55,160 nt of DNA from an uncultured Bacteroidaceae bacterium (GTDB lineage Bacteria > Bacteroidota > Bacteroidia > Bacteroidales > Bacteroidaceae). The DNA lies in assembly GCA_944320955.1 (NCBI GenBank), contig CALUJL010000032.1:1-55160 (forward strand), in the 5' to 3' direction. This document shows, in pieces, positions 43,873-52,540 of this stretch. A model generated the notes under the pieces. That model had not been told where the DNA came from. It worked only from the letters and a program-made list of their open reading frames with translations, and ran no database searches. The stretch's first letter is position 1, and each line of letters opens with the position of its first letter. The position numbers and the translations under genes were made by a program.

Positions 43873-44022
43873 GAATCGCCCCGTTTTCTGCAACAGAAGC
43901 AAGAAGAATTGGGAATATTTATACAATAGCAACGTCCTCGGCGCCGCCGCCCGCCGCCCTCTGCCGAAGCTCCCCTGCCCCCTCGGGGCGGCCCGTCGTT
44001 TTCCGGCCGCAGGGCAGCGGGC

Positions 44023-44110
44023 GGAAAGTGCCTCCACTTTTTCCGGAAAGCGGCAGCACTTCCGGCAAAAAGCGGCAGCGCTTTTCCCGGAAAGCGCAAG
44101 GCCTTTTCCG
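44023..44110. repeat. dispersed palindromic intergenic repeat, copy D
   Basis: About four units (GGAAAGTGCCTCCACTTT, AAAGCGGCAGCACTT, AAAAGCGGCAGCGCTTTT, GGAAAGCGCAAGGCC), spaced about 22 nt, between divergent genes. Confidence 0.6.
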
Positions 44111-44197
44111 CACGCCCCTGCCCCGAAGTCCCGCCTCCGCCCGCACAGCCCGGTAAGAAATCAGCCCTCCGAGGAGGCAGATGTAACTGCTTTTTCG

Positions 44198-44205
44198 TAT
44201 TTTTG
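44198..44205 (+). promoter_or_regulatory. -7 promoter box of the PDZ lipoprotein gene
   Basis: TATTTTTG fits TAnnTTTG; the start point would be about 70 nt before the ATG at 44280. No TTG at the ideal spacing. Confidence 0.45.
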
Positions 44206-44279
44206 CCCCACAAAACGGGACTCCGGCGCGCAACGCCCCCGACGGCACCGCTCCGCCCCTCCCCCGAAACCAACCCGGA

Positions 44280-45599
44280 ATGAGAAAAAAAGCCCTACTC
44301 CCCGCCCTCATCCTCCTCGCCCTGCTCCTGATGCAGGCATGCGGAGAAGACCGGACCATAGAGTATCGGGACCGGACGGAGATGAACAGTTGGCTATACC
44401 GCACCTTCTCTGAAAATTACCTCTTCAACTCCTCCCTGCCCGCCGAAAGCTCCACCTCCATCTATGCCACCCCGGAGAACTACATCGGCTCGCTCATCTC
44501 CTCCTCGGAGCGCCGCGGGGGCGAAGACGTCAGCCTCCTCTTCTACGGCGCGGAGCCGCTCCCCCTGACCTACGGGCTGGCTTACGACTTCCACGCAGGC
44601 GACTCGGCCAGCTACCTGCGCGTCCTCCACGTAGACCCCGCCTCCCCCGCCGCCGAAGCCGGCCTCAAACGGGGCGACTGGGTAGTGCGGATAGACGGAG
44701 TGGCGCTGACGGGCTCCAATTCCGCCATACTCGAAGAGACCGAAGAACTGCGCTCCCATACGCTGACCCTGGCCCAACCGGTCGACACGCTGCGGGGAGA
44801 GCCCCTCCTCCGCGAGACAAGCACCCTGCGGCTCGGCGCGCCGCGCGCCCTGACGGCCGCCCCGGTGGAGAAGGACACGGTCTTCGAAATAGAGGACAAG
44901 CGCGTCGGCTACCTCCTGCTTACGAACTTCGAGACCGACGCCAACCGCTCGGAAGACTTCTACGGCACCTATGCCGAAGAACTGCGCGCCACCCTGCGCC
45001 GCCTGGCCGCCCAAAACGTAGGAGAACTGGTGCTCGACCTGCGCTTCGCCTACGGGCACTCGCTCAACCTCCCCTACCTGCTGGCCTCCATGCTGGCCCC
45101 TGCAGAAGCCTTCGGCCGCCCCTTCTACTTTCTGGCCGGGAACCAGCAGAGAGGTGCCGAGATCTCCCTGCTCAATGCAGCCCTCGCCGGCGAAGGCACG
45201 CGCCTCTCACTGAGCCGCCTCTTCGTCCTGGCCTCCCGCCGCACCACGGGCGGGGCAGAGATGCTCGTCCACTGCCTGAAGCCCTACATGAATGTCACCG
45301 TCGTCGGGGAGAAAACCGTGGGACACGACCTCCATTGCGAAATTTACCATAACGAAACCTACGGATACGGCCTCAAACTCGCCACCGGCGAAGTATTCAA
45401 CGCCGACACCGCCAACTACTCCTCCGGCATCAGCCCCGACATTCCCCTTGAGGAGCAAGACACTTTCCTCCTCCACATGCACCCGCTGGGCCATCCCGAA
45501 GAACTCCTCCTGAAGCGGGCCGTGCGATCCATCCTCTACAACTTCGGCGACAAAGACGGAATCGAGCTGCCCTCCTCCGCCCGCCGCAGGGAAGACTGA
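44280..45599 (+). CDS. PDZ/S41-like lipoprotein with degenerate protease active site
   Basis: 439 residues. Lipoprotein signal ending MQAC (Cys21), followed by acidic GED. A PDZ-type segment (about 110-165, core PASPAAEAGLKRGDWVVRIDG in part) precedes an S41 (C-terminal processing protease) fold with VLDLRF near 251-256. The catalytic positions look lost: the usual TASASE-like nucleophile motif reads TTGGAE (322-327, no Ser), the catalytic Lys of the GxxTxGK motif is His349 in GEKTVGH, and the LDLRxNxGG loop reads LDLRFAYGH. I infer a non-catalytic peptide-binding lipoprotein of the cell envelope. The frame is intact and in local codon style, so it is not a decayed gene. Monocistronic. Confidence 0.8.
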   Translation: MRKKALLPALILLALLLMQACGEDRTIEYRDRTEMNSWLYRTFSENYLFNSSLPAESSTSIYATPENYIGSLISSSERRGGEDVSLLFYGAEPLPLTYGLAYDFHAGDSASYLRVLHVDPASPAAEAGLKRGDWVVRIDGVALTGSNSAILEETEELRSHTLTLAQPVDTLRGEPLLRETSTLRLGAPRALTAAPVEKDTVFEIEDKRVGYLLLTNFETDANRSEDFYGTYAEELRATLRRLAAQNVGELVLDLRFAYGHSLNLPYLLASMLAPAEAFGRPFYFLAGNQQRGAEISLLNAALAGEGTRLSLSRLFVLASRRTTGGAEMLVHCLKPYMNVTVVGEKTVGHDLHCEIYHNETYGYGLKLATGEVFNADTANYSSGISPDIPLEEQDTFLLHMHPLGHPEELLLKRAVRSILYNFGDKDGIELPSSARRRED

Positions 45600-45653
45600 C
45601 GCCGACACCGCAGGATTTCGGACAAAGAGGCGGCGGAAATGAGAGATTCTTCG

Positions 45654-45661
45654 TACCTTTG
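45654..45661 (+). promoter_or_regulatory. -7 promoter box of gpmI
   Basis: TACCTTTG; start point near 45668, so the leader of about 98 nt begins inside repeat copy E. No TTG at the usual distance. Confidence 0.5.
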
Positions 45662-45666
45662 CGGCG

Positions 45667-45721
45667 GAAAGCACTGCCGCTTTTCAAGAAAAGCGCAGGC
45701 ACTTTTCCCGAAAAGTGCCGC
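45667..45721. repeat. dispersed palindromic intergenic repeat, copy E
   Basis: Three units: AAAGCACTGCCGCTTTT, AAAAGCGCAGGCACTTTT and GAAAAGTGCCGC. The last two form a GGCACTTTT/AAAAGTGCC stem. It lies in the gpmI leader and just after the PDZ lipoprotein gene. Confidence 0.6.
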
Positions 45722-45765
45722 ATCAAATCCGGAAAACCACTACATCTTTTTAAAACTTCACCCAT

Positions 45766-47280
45766 ATGAATAAGAAAGCCCTTTTAATGATTCTCGACGG
45801 TTGGGGAATAGGCGATCACAAAAAAGACGACGTAATCTTCAACACGCCCACCCCTTATTGGGACTACCTCGTAGGAAACTACCCGAACTCGCAGCTCCAG
45901 GCCTGCGGAGAGAACGTCGGTCTGCCGGAAGGCCAGATGGGAAATTCAGAAGTCGGGCACTTAAACATCGGAGCGGGCCGCATTGTCTACCAAGACCTGG
46001 TGAAAATAAACCGCGCCTGCAAGGATGGCAGCATTTTGAAGAACAAAGAAATCATTTCCGCCTACACTTATGCCAAAGAGCAGGGCAAGAACATCCACCT
46101 CATGGGCCTCACTTCCAACGGAGGCGTGCACAGCTCGCTCGACCATCTGTATAAACTCGTGGAAATAGCCAAGGTTTACGGAATAAGCAATACCTATATC
46201 CACTGCTTCATGGACGGCCGCGACACAGACCCCAAGAGCGGAGCCGGATTTATCGCAGACCTCCAGGCCCACTGCCAGCAACTCGGCACCGGAAGCATCG
46301 CCTCCATCGTAGGCCGCTACTACGCCATGGACCGCGACAAGCGCTGGGAACGCATAAAGGAAGCCTACGACCTGCTCGTCCACGGCATCGGCAAAAAAGC
46401 GGACTGCATGAAAACCGCCATGGAGGAAAGCTATGCAGAAGGAGTGACGGACGAATTCATAAAACCGATAGTCAATTCCCAGGTAGACGGCCGCATCAAG
46501 GAAGGCGACGTAGTGATTTTCTTCAACTACCGCAACGACCGCGCCAAAGAGCTGACCATCGTCCTGACACAGCAGGACATGCCCGAGGCAGGAATGCAGA
46601 CGATTCCCGGACTCCAGTACTACTGCATGACGCCCTACGACGCATCTTTCAAGGGCGTGCACATCCTCTTCGACAAGGAAAACGTGCAGAACACGCTGGG
46701 CGAATACGTATCTTCCAAAGGCCTCAAGCAGCTCCACATCGCAGAGACCGAGAAGTATGCCCACGTCACCTTCTTCTTCAACGGCGGACGCGAAGCGCCC
46801 TTCGACGGCGAAGACCGCATCCTCGTCCCCTCCCCCAAGGTGGCTACCTACGACCTGAAGCCCGAAATGAGCGCCTACGAGGTGAAAGACAAACTGGTGG
46901 CAGCCATCAAGGAAGACAAGTACGACTTTATCGTCGTAAACTTCGCCAACGGCGACATGGTGGGGCACACCGGAGTGTATGAAGCCATAGAGAAAGCCGT
47001 AAAAGCCGTGGACGAATGTGTGAAAGACGTCATCGAAGCAGCAAAAGCCACAGGCTACGAAGCCATAATCATTGCCGATCACGGCAACGCCGACCACGCG
47101 CTCAACGCCGACGGCACGCCCAACACGGCACACAGCCTCAACCCCGTGCCGTTCGTCTACGTGACGGAGCAGAAAGACGTGCAGGTCAAGGACGGCCGCC
47201 TGGCCGACGTGGCTCCCTCCATCCTCAAGATCATGGGACTGCCGCAGCCTGAAGAGATGACCGGCGAATGCCTCATCTAA
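45766..47280 (+). CDS. gpmI: 2,3-bisphosphoglycerate-independent phosphoglycerate mutase
   Basis: 504 residues, cytosolic, glycolysis: interconverts 3- and 2-phosphoglycerate using two Mn ions. Motifs: [11 protein letters not shown] at the start, the phosphorylated Ser in [17 protein letters not shown] (near 55-71), [13 protein letters not shown], the insert domain, and the metal-binding DHGNADHAL near 443-451. Complete and typical in length. Confidence 0.97.
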   Translation: MNKKALLMILDGWGIGDHKKDDVIFNTPTPYWDYLVGNYPNSQLQACGENVGLPEGQMGNSEVGHLNIGAGRIVYQDLVKINRACKDGSILKNKEIISAYTYAKEQGKNIHLMGLTSNGGVHSSLDHLYKLVEIAKVYGISNTYIHCFMDGRDTDPKSGAGFIADLQAHCQQLGTGSIASIVGRYYAMDRDKRWERIKEAYDLLVHGIGKKADCMKTAMEESYAEGVTDEFIKPIVNSQVDGRIKEGDVVIFFNYRNDRAKELTIVLTQQDMPEAGMQTIPGLQYYCMTPYDASFKGVHILFDKENVQNTLGEYVSSKGLKQLHIAETEKYAHVTFFFNGGREAPFDGEDRILVPSPKVATYDLKPEMSAYEVKDKLVAAIKEDKYDFIVVNFANGDMVGHTGVYEAIEKAVKAVDECVKDVIEAAKATGYEAIIIADHGNADHALNADGTPNTAHSLNPVPFVYVTEQKDVQVKDGRLADVAPSILKIMGLPQPEEMTGECLI

Positions 47281-47344
47281 GAAAGCACTGCCACTTTTAC
47301 CAAAAAGCGCAGGCACTTTTCCCGGAAAGTGCCTGCGCTTTTTC
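47281..47344. repeat. dispersed palindromic intergenic repeat, copy F
   Basis: Three units beginning right at the gpmI stop codon. The last two face each other and make the perfect terminator hairpin at 47302-47343. Confidence 0.65.
47302..47343. terminator. bidirectional terminator between gpmI and hisB
   Basis: AAAAAGCGCAGGCACTTT (47302-47319) and its exact 18-nt complement (47326-47343) form a perfect stem; each arm ends in a run of five T on one strand. It is made entirely of repeat-family units. Confidence 0.8.
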
Positions 47345-47368
47345 CATTCTCATGCAGCGCAATGCGGC

Positions 47369-47402
47369 AAAAAGGGCGGGCCCCGTTTGGGGAACCCGCC
47401 CT
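47369..47402 (-). terminator. terminator of the his operon
   Basis: Minus strand: AGGGCGGG (47395-47402) with CCCGCCCT (47373-47380), then five T (47369-47373). 38 nt past the hisB stop. Confidence 0.75.
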
Positions 47403-47439
47403 CGATTTTCCTCCTGGAGGCAGACGAAATGCGGCCTCC

Positions 47440-48564
47440 TCAGAGCACTCCCTTCGACGAAGGCAGCTCGTAATGGTAAATGTCGCGCCGCACGGCCATC
47501 TTCACCGCACGGGCAAAGGCCTTGAAGATACCCTCAATCTTGTGGTGCTCGTTCTGCCCTTCGGCCTTTATGTTGAGGTTCATGCGCGCCGCGTCGCTCA
47601 GGCTCTTGAAGAAATGCAGGAACATCTCCGTCGGCATCTCCCCGATCCGCTCGCGGCGGAAGTCGGCCTGCCAGACCAGCCACGGCCGTCCGCCAAAGTC
47701 GAGGGCCACTTGGCAAAGGCAGTCGTCCATCGGCAGAGAGTAGCCGTACCTTTCGATTCCGCGCTTGCTCCCCAGCGCGCGATACAGGCATTCGCCCAGC
47801 GCAAGCGCCGTGTCTTCTATCGTATGATGCTCGTCGACGTGCAAATCGCCCCGGCAAACCACCTCAAGGTCCAGCCCTCCGTGGCGCCCGATCTGCTCCA
47901 ACATGTGGTCGAAGAAGCCCAAACCCGTAGAGATGCGGCACTCGCCCGTCCCGTCGAGGTCGATCTTCACGCGGATGTCCGTCTCTTTCGTCGCGCGGTG
48001 CACCTCGGCCGTGCGTTCGCCTGCAAAGAGGAACTCGGCGATGCGCTCCCACGAGGGCGTAACCAAGGCGCAGACCCCGGCAAGCTCCGGGCGGCGGAGC
48101 AAATCGTCCGCCGCTTCGCCCAGACGGATGGCCCGGCAACCGAGATTCTTGGCCAGTTCCACGTCCGTCAGGCGGTCGCCGATGACAAAACAGGAAGCCA
48201 GGTCGTAGTCCCCGCCTGTGTATTTCCCCAGCATCCCGGTGCGCGGCTTGCGGGTCGGCGCATTGTCTTCCGGAAAGCTGCGGTCGATGAGCACATCGCT
48301 GAAGCGGATTCCCTCGCCCTCCAAGGTCTTCAGGACAAAGTTGTGCACCGGCCAGAACGTTTCCTCGGGGAAAGAGGCCGTCCCGAGACCGTCCTGGTTC
48401 GTGACCATTACCAGTTCGTAGTCCAACTTGGCCGCAATGAACGACAGGTTGCGCATCACTCCCGGGATGAAGGCCAGCTTCTCGAAACTGTCGAGCTGGT
48501 AATCGACCGGCGGCTCCACGACTATCGTGCCGTCGCGGTCTATGAATAAGGCTTTCTTCTTCAT
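47440..48564 (-). CDS. hisB: bifunctional histidinol-phosphatase / imidazoleglycerol-phosphate dehydratase
   Basis: 374 residues, two enzymes of histidine synthesis in one chain. The N-terminal HAD phosphatase starts [12 protein letters not shown] (nucleophile Asp in DRDGT). The C-terminal dehydratase (from about 175) has [14 protein letters not shown] and [16 protein letters not shown], the Mn-binding His/Glu motifs. Its ATG overlaps the hisC stop by 4 nt (ATGA). Last gene of hisGDCB. Confidence 0.96.
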   Translation of the reverse strand: MKKKALFIDRDGTIVVEPPVDYQLDSFEKLAFIPGVMRNLSFIAAKLDYELVMVTNQDGLGTASFPEETFWPVHNFVLKTLEGEGIRFSDVLIDRSFPEDNAPTRKPRTGMLGKYTGGDYDLASCFVIGDRLTDVELAKNLGCRAIRLGEAADDLLRRPELAGVCALVTPSWERIAEFLFAGERTAEVHRATKETDIRVKIDLDGTGECRISTGLGFFDHMLEQIGRHGGLDLEVVCRGDLHVDEHHTIEDTALALGECLYRALGSKRGIERYGYSLPMDDCLCQVALDFGGRPWLVWQADFRRERIGEMPTEMFLHFFKSLSDAARMNLNIKAEGQNEHHKIEGIFKAFARAVKMAVRRDIYHYELPSSKGVL

Positions 48565-49613
48565 CGTTCCGTATAGTTACGCAGTGCTTCCAGCAAAATG
48601 TCGTCTTCTTCGGGCGTGCCCACCGTCACCCGCAGGCAGTCGGCGCAGAGCGCCACGCCCGAACGGTTGCGCACGATGATGCCCGCCTCTACGAGATAGC
48701 GGTAGATCGCTGCGGCATCTGTCATTTTAGCAAGGAAAAAGTTGGCATCCGTAGGGTAAATCTCCCGCACCACGGGGAGTTTGGCGAACAAGTCCATCAC
48801 CCTGCCGCGCTCGCGGAGGAGGATTTCCACCCAACCCTTCACGTCGTCCTGCCGCCGGCGCAGCAGTTCGAGAGCGTACTCCTGCGTGAGGCGGTTGACG
48901 TTGTAGGGGTATTTGATTTTGTTGAAAGTCCCGATGACTTCCGCCGAAGCGAAAGCCATGCCGAGCCGCACGCCGGCCGAGGCCCAGGCCTTGGAAAAAG
49001 TCTGGAGGACTACCAGATTGGGACAACCGGCCAGCACTTTCGTGAAACTCTCCTGCGCGCTGAAGTCGATGTAGGCCTCATCCAGCACGACGAGGCCGGG
49101 AAAACGGTCGATGACCTGCATGATTTCGCCGCGGTCGAGGGAGTTTCCGTTGGGATTGTTGGGCGAGCAGAGGAAAACGAGCTTCGTCCGCCCGTCCGCC
49201 GCAGCCAACAGGCGGGAAGCGTTGAGGCGGAAGCCCTCGTCCAGCAGCACGCTGCGGTATTCCACATCGTTTATTTCGGCTGCCACGCGGTACATTCCGT
49301 AAGTGGGCTCGATGGCTACCACATTGTCCTGCCGCGGTTCGCAAAAGGCGCGGAACAAGAGGTCGATGGCCTCGTCGCTTCCGTTGCCGAGGAATATGTT
49401 TTCCGGCCCGACGCCTTGCTTCGTCTGCGCAATCGCGGCCTTCAGTTCCGTCTGCAGCGGGTCGGGATAGCGGTCGTAGGGGGCGTTGTAGGGATTTTCG
49501 TTGGCGTCGAGAAAGACCGTTGCGGCCTTTCCCTTGTATTCATCCCGCGCGCACGAATAGGGCACCAGGGCACGCACGTTGGCGCGGGTCAACTCTTCGA
49601 TGGTTTTCTTCAT
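48561..49613 (-). CDS. hisC: histidinol-phosphate aminotransferase
   Basis: 350 residues, PLP-dependent fold type I. The PLP lysine lies in [17 protein letters not shown], the Asp of VLDEAYIDF binds the pyridine nitrogen, and [13 protein letters not shown] marks the N-terminal region. Separated from hisD by 121 nt that contain repeat copy G; overlaps hisB by 4 nt. Confidence 0.96.
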   Translation of the reverse strand: MKKTIEELTRANVRALVPYSCARDEYKGKAATVFLDANENPYNAPYDRYPDPLQTELKAAIAQTKQGVGPENIFLGNGSDEAIDLLFRAFCEPRQDNVVAIEPTYGMYRVAAEINDVEYRSVLLDEGFRLNASRLLAAADGRTKLVFLCSPNNPNGNSLDRGEIMQVIDRFPGLVVLDEAYIDFSAQESFTKVLAGCPNLVVLQTFSKAWASAGVRLGMAFASAEVIGTFNKIKYPYNVNRLTQEYALELLRRRQDDVKGWVEILLRERGRVMDLFAKLPVVREIYPTDANFFLAKMTDAAAIYRYLVEAGIIVRNRSGVALCADCLRVTVGTPEEDDILLEALRNYTER

Positions 49614-49647
49614 TGTTTTCTACACAGGTTTATCCGGTTCGTGAAAA

Positions 49648-49731
49648 AAGCGGCAGAGCTTTCCGGGAAAAGTGCCTGCGCTTTTCCGGAAAAGATGCGG
49701 CACTTCTCCCGGCCCGCGCAGGCACTTTTCT
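49648..49731. repeat. dispersed palindromic intergenic repeat, copy G
   Basis: Four units inside the his operon, between hisD and hisC: AAAAAAGCGGCAGAGCTTT, GGAAAAGTGCCTGCGCTTT, GGAAAAGATGCGGCACTT and CGCGCAGGCACTTTT. The second and fourth are exactly complementary. Confidence 0.65.
49668..49729 (-). other. intra-operon stem-loop between hisD and hisC
   Basis: AAAAGTGCCTGCGC (49668-49681) and its exact complement (49716-49729) form a 14-bp stem around a 34-nt loop with internal structure. It could reduce read-through to hisCB or protect mRNA ends. Confidence 0.55.
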
Positions 49732-49734
49732 CCA

Positions 49735-51036
49735 TCAGAGGTGCCGCCCCAGCTCCTCCAGGCGCAGGGTTATGGCGTTTTTGTGCGCATCCAGCTGCTC
49801 GGCGGCGGCCATCACTTCGATGGCGGGGCCTATCTGTTTCAGGCCCTCGGGCGTGATTTCCTGGAAAGTTATCTTCTTCAGGAACGTTTCCACGCTCACT
49901 CCGCTGTATGCCTTGGCATATCCGTTGGTCGGGAGCGTGTGGTTTGTGCCCGAAGCGTAGTCGCCCGCGCTCTCGGGCGTAAGCGCCCCGAGGAAAACGG
50001 AGCCCGCGTTCGTCACCCGCCCGCCCAGCTCGCGGTAGTTGGCGGCCTGGATGATCAGGTGTTCCGGTGCATACTCGTTGCTCATCTCCACGGCCTCTTC
50101 CATGGAGTGCAGCAGGATGATCTTGCTGTGGGCAAGGGCTTTCTCCGCAATGTCGCGGCGGGGCAGCCGGCTGAGCTGGCGTTCTACCTCGTCCACTACG
50201 GGTTGTATCAGTTCCTCTGCATCAGTCATCAAAAGCACTTGGCTGTCCGCCCCGTGCTCGGCCTGGGACAGCAAATCGGCAGCCACAAAGCGCGGATTCG
50301 CAGCCCCGTCTGCCAAAACCGCTACTTCCGACGGCCCGGCGGGCATGTCGATTGCCACATCGCGCAGGGAGACCATCTGCTTGGCGGCCGTGACGAAGCG
50401 GTTTCCCGGCCCGGCTATCTTGTAGACCTTGGGGATTGTCTCCGTCCCGTAGGCCATTGCGGCCACGGCCTGCACACCGCCTGCCTTAAACACCCGGTGA
50501 ACTCCCGAAAGGGCTGCCGCATAGAGGATGGCGGGATGGACTTTTCCTTTTTTATCAGGCGGGGTGCACAAAATGATTTCCCCGCATCCGGCAATGCGGG
50601 CGGGAGTGGCCAGCATCAGCACGGTGGAAAAGAGGGGAGCGCTGCCGCCGGGCACGTAAAGCCCGACCTTTTCGACGGGAACTGCCCTCCTTTGGCAAAT
50701 AACGCCGTCCATCGTGCGCACGGAGTAAGGCTTGTAGCGCTGTTGCTCATGGAAAGTGGTGATGTTCTTCTGCGCCAACAGCAGGGCGGCCTTCAGCTCG
50801 ATGGGCACGAGGCGCTCGGCTTCTTTCATTTCCTCTTCCGTCACTTCCAGGGAGGGGAGCAGCCCGGGGGCCACGCGGTCGTACTCCTCGGTGAAGCGGC
50901 GCACCGCCCGGTCGCCGTGGAGGCGCACCTCGTCGAGAATCGTGCGTACGGTCTGGAACAGTTCCGTCACGTCGCTGGCCGGGCGCACCAGCAGGTCGGC
51001 CCAGGTTTCGCGTTTGGGGTATTTCAGTATGTCCAT
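49735..51036 (-). CDS. hisD: histidinol dehydrogenase
   Basis: 433 residues. Zn-dependent, oxidises L-histidinol to histidine in the last two steps. Motifs: VGLYVPGGSAPL, KIAGPGNRFVTAAKQ, DMPAGPSEV, LSQAEHGADSQ and the C-terminal VFLGALTPESAGDYASGTNH with catalytic Glu and His residues. I start at 51036 (MDILKYPKRE), the natural start; longer frames run back into hisG. 26 nt after hisG. Confidence 0.96.
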   Translation of the reverse strand: MDILKYPKRETWADLLVRPASDVTELFQTVRTILDEVRLHGDRAVRRFTEEYDRVAPGLLPSLEVTEEEMKEAERLVPIELKAALLLAQKNITTFHEQQRYKPYSVRTMDGVICQRRAVPVEKVGLYVPGGSAPLFSTVLMLATPARIAGCGEIILCTPPDKKGKVHPAILYAAALSGVHRVFKAGGVQAVAAMAYGTETIPKVYKIAGPGNRFVTAAKQMVSLRDVAIDMPAGPSEVAVLADGAANPRFVAADLLSQAEHGADSQVLLMTDAEELIQPVVDEVERQLSRLPRRDIAEKALAHSKIILLHSMEEAVEMSNEYAPEHLIIQAANYRELGGRVTNAGSVFLGALTPESAGDYASGTNHTLPTNGYAKAYSGVSVETFLKKITFQEITPEGLKQIGPAIEVMAAAEQLDAHKNAITLRLEELGRHL

Positions 51037-51062
51037 AGGTTTTCTGTTTTTATGCGGTTGTC

Positions 51063-51914
51063 TTATACGATCATCTTCTCGATGGGCGAAACGAGGATGC
51101 CCTCGGCGCCCAAGGCCCTCAACTTCCCGATGATTTCCCAAAAGCTTTTCTCGTCGATCACTGTGTGTACCGAGCACCAGCGCTCGTCGGCCAGGGGCAT
51201 GACGGTAGGGCTTTTCATGCCGGGGAGCACGGCGAGCACGTCGGCGAGGCAGTCTTTCGGCACGTTCATGAGGACGTATTTCTTGTCCTGTGCGGCGCGG
51301 ACGGCATCCATGCGGAAGAGAAGTTCGGAAAGGAGCTTGCGGTTTTCGCCGGACATCTTCTTGTATCCGATAAGCAGGGCCTCGCTTTGCATGACGATTT
51401 CCACTTCCCGCAGGCGGTTGCTGACCAAAGTGGATCCGGAGCTGACGATGTCGAAAATTCCGTCGGCCAATCCGATGCCGGGCGATACTTCGACGGAGCC
51501 GGTGATGACGTGGATTTCGGCCTGGATGCCGTTCTTTTCCAAAAAGCGGCGCAGGATTCCGGGATAGGAGGTGGCAATCTTCCGTCCCTGGAACCACTTT
51601 AGCCCGGGATAGTCTATGTCTTTGGGAATTGCGAGCGACAATCGGCACCGGCTGAAGCCGAGGCGCTGGATGATTTCTGCATCTTCGGCCCGCTCGGCAT
51701 ACTCGTTTTCGCCCACGATGCCGAGGTCGGCCACTCCGGTGGCTACGGTCTGGGGGATATCGTCGTCGCGCAAAAAGAGGACTTCCACGGGAAAGTTGGG
51801 CGACTGCACGAGCAAGGTGCGCTTCGAGGAGGGGATTTTGATGTCGGCCTCTTCGAGGAGTGCCATTGTCTCTTCATAAAGGCGGCCTTTGGCCTGCACT
51901 GCGATTCTAAGCAT
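51063..51914 (-). CDS. hisG: ATP phosphoribosyltransferase, long form
   Basis: 283 residues. First, committed step of histidine synthesis. The catalytic part has GVADLGIVGENEY, RKIATSYPGILRRF and DGIFDIVSSGSTL. The length and an ACT-like C-terminal domain (about 210-283, ending GAEGILVSPIEKMIV) mark the long, hexameric form that is inhibited by histidine without HisZ. First structural gene of the operon; a leader of about 230 nt with an attenuator precedes it. Confidence 0.97.
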   Translation of the reverse strand: MLRIAVQAKGRLYEETMALLEEADIKIPSSKRTLLVQSPNFPVEVLFLRDDDIPQTVATGVADLGIVGENEYAERAEDAEIIQRLGFSRCRLSLAIPKDIDYPGLKWFQGRKIATSYPGILRRFLEKNGIQAEIHVITGSVEVSPGIGLADGIFDIVSSGSTLVSNRLREVEIVMQSEALLIGYKKMSGENRKLLSELLFRMDAVRAAQDKKYVLMNVPKDCLADVLAVLPGMKSPTVMPLADERWCSVHTVIDEKSFWEIIGKLRALGAEGILVSPIEKMIV

Positions 51915-51984
51915 GGTTCTTCTTTTTTATCTGTTCGTTTCTGTAGTTTCCGGTTTCTGCCGCCGCGCTTGCGGGAAAGGCGGT

Positions 51985-52028
51985 AAAAACAAAAAGGCTT
52001 GCCGTGGGGAATTGTCCCGGCAAGCCTT
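51985..52028 (-). terminator. attenuator terminator in the his leader
   Basis: Minus strand: AAGGCTTGCC (52019-52028) pairs over 10 bp with GGCAAGCCTT (51994-52003), then a tract TTTTTGTTTTT (51985-51995). It lies between the leader peptide and hisG, 70 nt before the hisG ATG, so it must be bypassed for the operon to be expressed. Confidence 0.85.
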
Positions 52029-52071
52029 CTGTTTTATCTTGTACTGTCCTGCACACTTCCGCTGCTCACCG
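52018..52071 (-). promoter_or_regulatory. antiterminator pairing of the his leader
   Basis: CGGTGAGC (52064-52071), which overlaps the leader-peptide stop codon, can pair over all 8 positions (two G-U) with GCTTGCCG (52018-52025), the 5' arm of the terminator. A ribosome stalled on the His codons leaves this pairing free; one reaching the stop codon covers it. Confidence 0.7.
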
Positions 52072-52128
52072 AAACCTTTCTTCGTGAGTATGATGGTGGA
52101 AATGGGTATGGATGGACAGGATTTGCAT
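52066..52128 (-). CDS. hisL: his operon leader peptide
   Basis: A 20-codon frame, too short for usual gene calling, starting about 17 nt after the predicted transcription start. The peptide begins MQILSIHTHF and has histidine at positions 7, 9, 11, 12, 13 and 15: six of nine codons from 7 to 15. It ends in TGA inside the antiterminator segment. The position, composition and following hairpins match classical amino-acid attenuators such as hisL of enteric bacteria. Start codon and frame are clear; translation is inferred. Confidence 0.82.
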   Translation of the reverse strand: MQILSIHTHFHHHTHEERFR

Positions 52129-52151
52129 CTTTCACATGTCGTTTACGGGGG

Positions 52152-52182
52152 CAAAGGTAAGGTCTTTTTGCGTACGGTGCAA
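52152..52182 (-). promoter_or_regulatory. promoter of the his operon
   Basis: Minus strand: TTG (52180-52182), 20-nt spacer, TACCTTTG (52152-52159). Predicted start near 52145, just before the leader peptide. Confidence 0.8.
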
Positions 52183-52221
52183 GCGGTTTGCGATTTTTCT
52201 GCTCCGGGGGCGGGAAGTTTC

Positions 52222-52512
52222 CTACAGTTCGAAGTCGACGCAGGCGCGGGCTTTCTTGAGCGGTGCGAGCAGGCGGCCGGCCGCTACGTGCCGGGGATGG
52301 GCGGCATAGCGCCGCACGTCGTCGAGCGAGTCGAAGTCGGCGGTGAGAACCAGATCGTATTCTTCCTCCGGGTTGCGGTTGAAACGTACGGAGATCTGCC
52401 GGATCCAGTCGATCGAGCGGGGCAAATCTTCGATGGCGGCCTTGAACTGCTCCATCACGGCGCTCTTCTGCGGAGCTTCGGCCAGGCTGAATAGTACTAC
52501 GTGGCGTATCAT
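52222..52512 (-). CDS. Dabb (stress-responsive alpha/beta barrel) family protein
   Basis: 96 residues, dimeric ferredoxin-like fold. Start MIRHVVLFSLAEAP and the end HVAAGRLLAPLKKARACVDFEL fit Dabb proteins; exact activity unknown. I start at 52512 because the longer frame extends into the MITE-like element, whose end lies 28 nt upstream. The gene stops 40 nt before the his promoter and may read into it. Confidence 0.85.
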   Translation of the reverse strand: MIRHVVLFSLAEAPQKSAVMEQFKAAIEDLPRSIDWIRQISVRFNRNPEEEYDLVLTADFDSLDDVRRYAAHPRHVAAGRLLAPLKKARACVDFEL

Positions 52513-52540
52513 ACGGGGTGTCCTCCTTATTGTTTTTAAT

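Larger units (their letters stand above)
43721..44279. other. 559-nt divergent intergenic region
   Basis: Lies between the pruA gene and the PDZ lipoprotein gene. It holds the pruA promoter (43841-43872), repeat copy D (44023-44110) and a -7 box for the rightward gene (44198-44205). Short open frames cross it, but none has a credible start or composition; I see no gene. Confidence 0.6.

Noticed and set aside
45961-47316. 451-residue minus-strand frame opposite gpmI
   Set aside because: Antisense shadow running into the terminator repeat; no recognisable domain.
52066-52128. His-rich mini-frame as chance in non-coding DNA
   Set aside because: Rejected as chance because six His codons in nine, the promoter spacing, the stop codon inside the antiterminator and the T-tailed terminator before hisG all agree.
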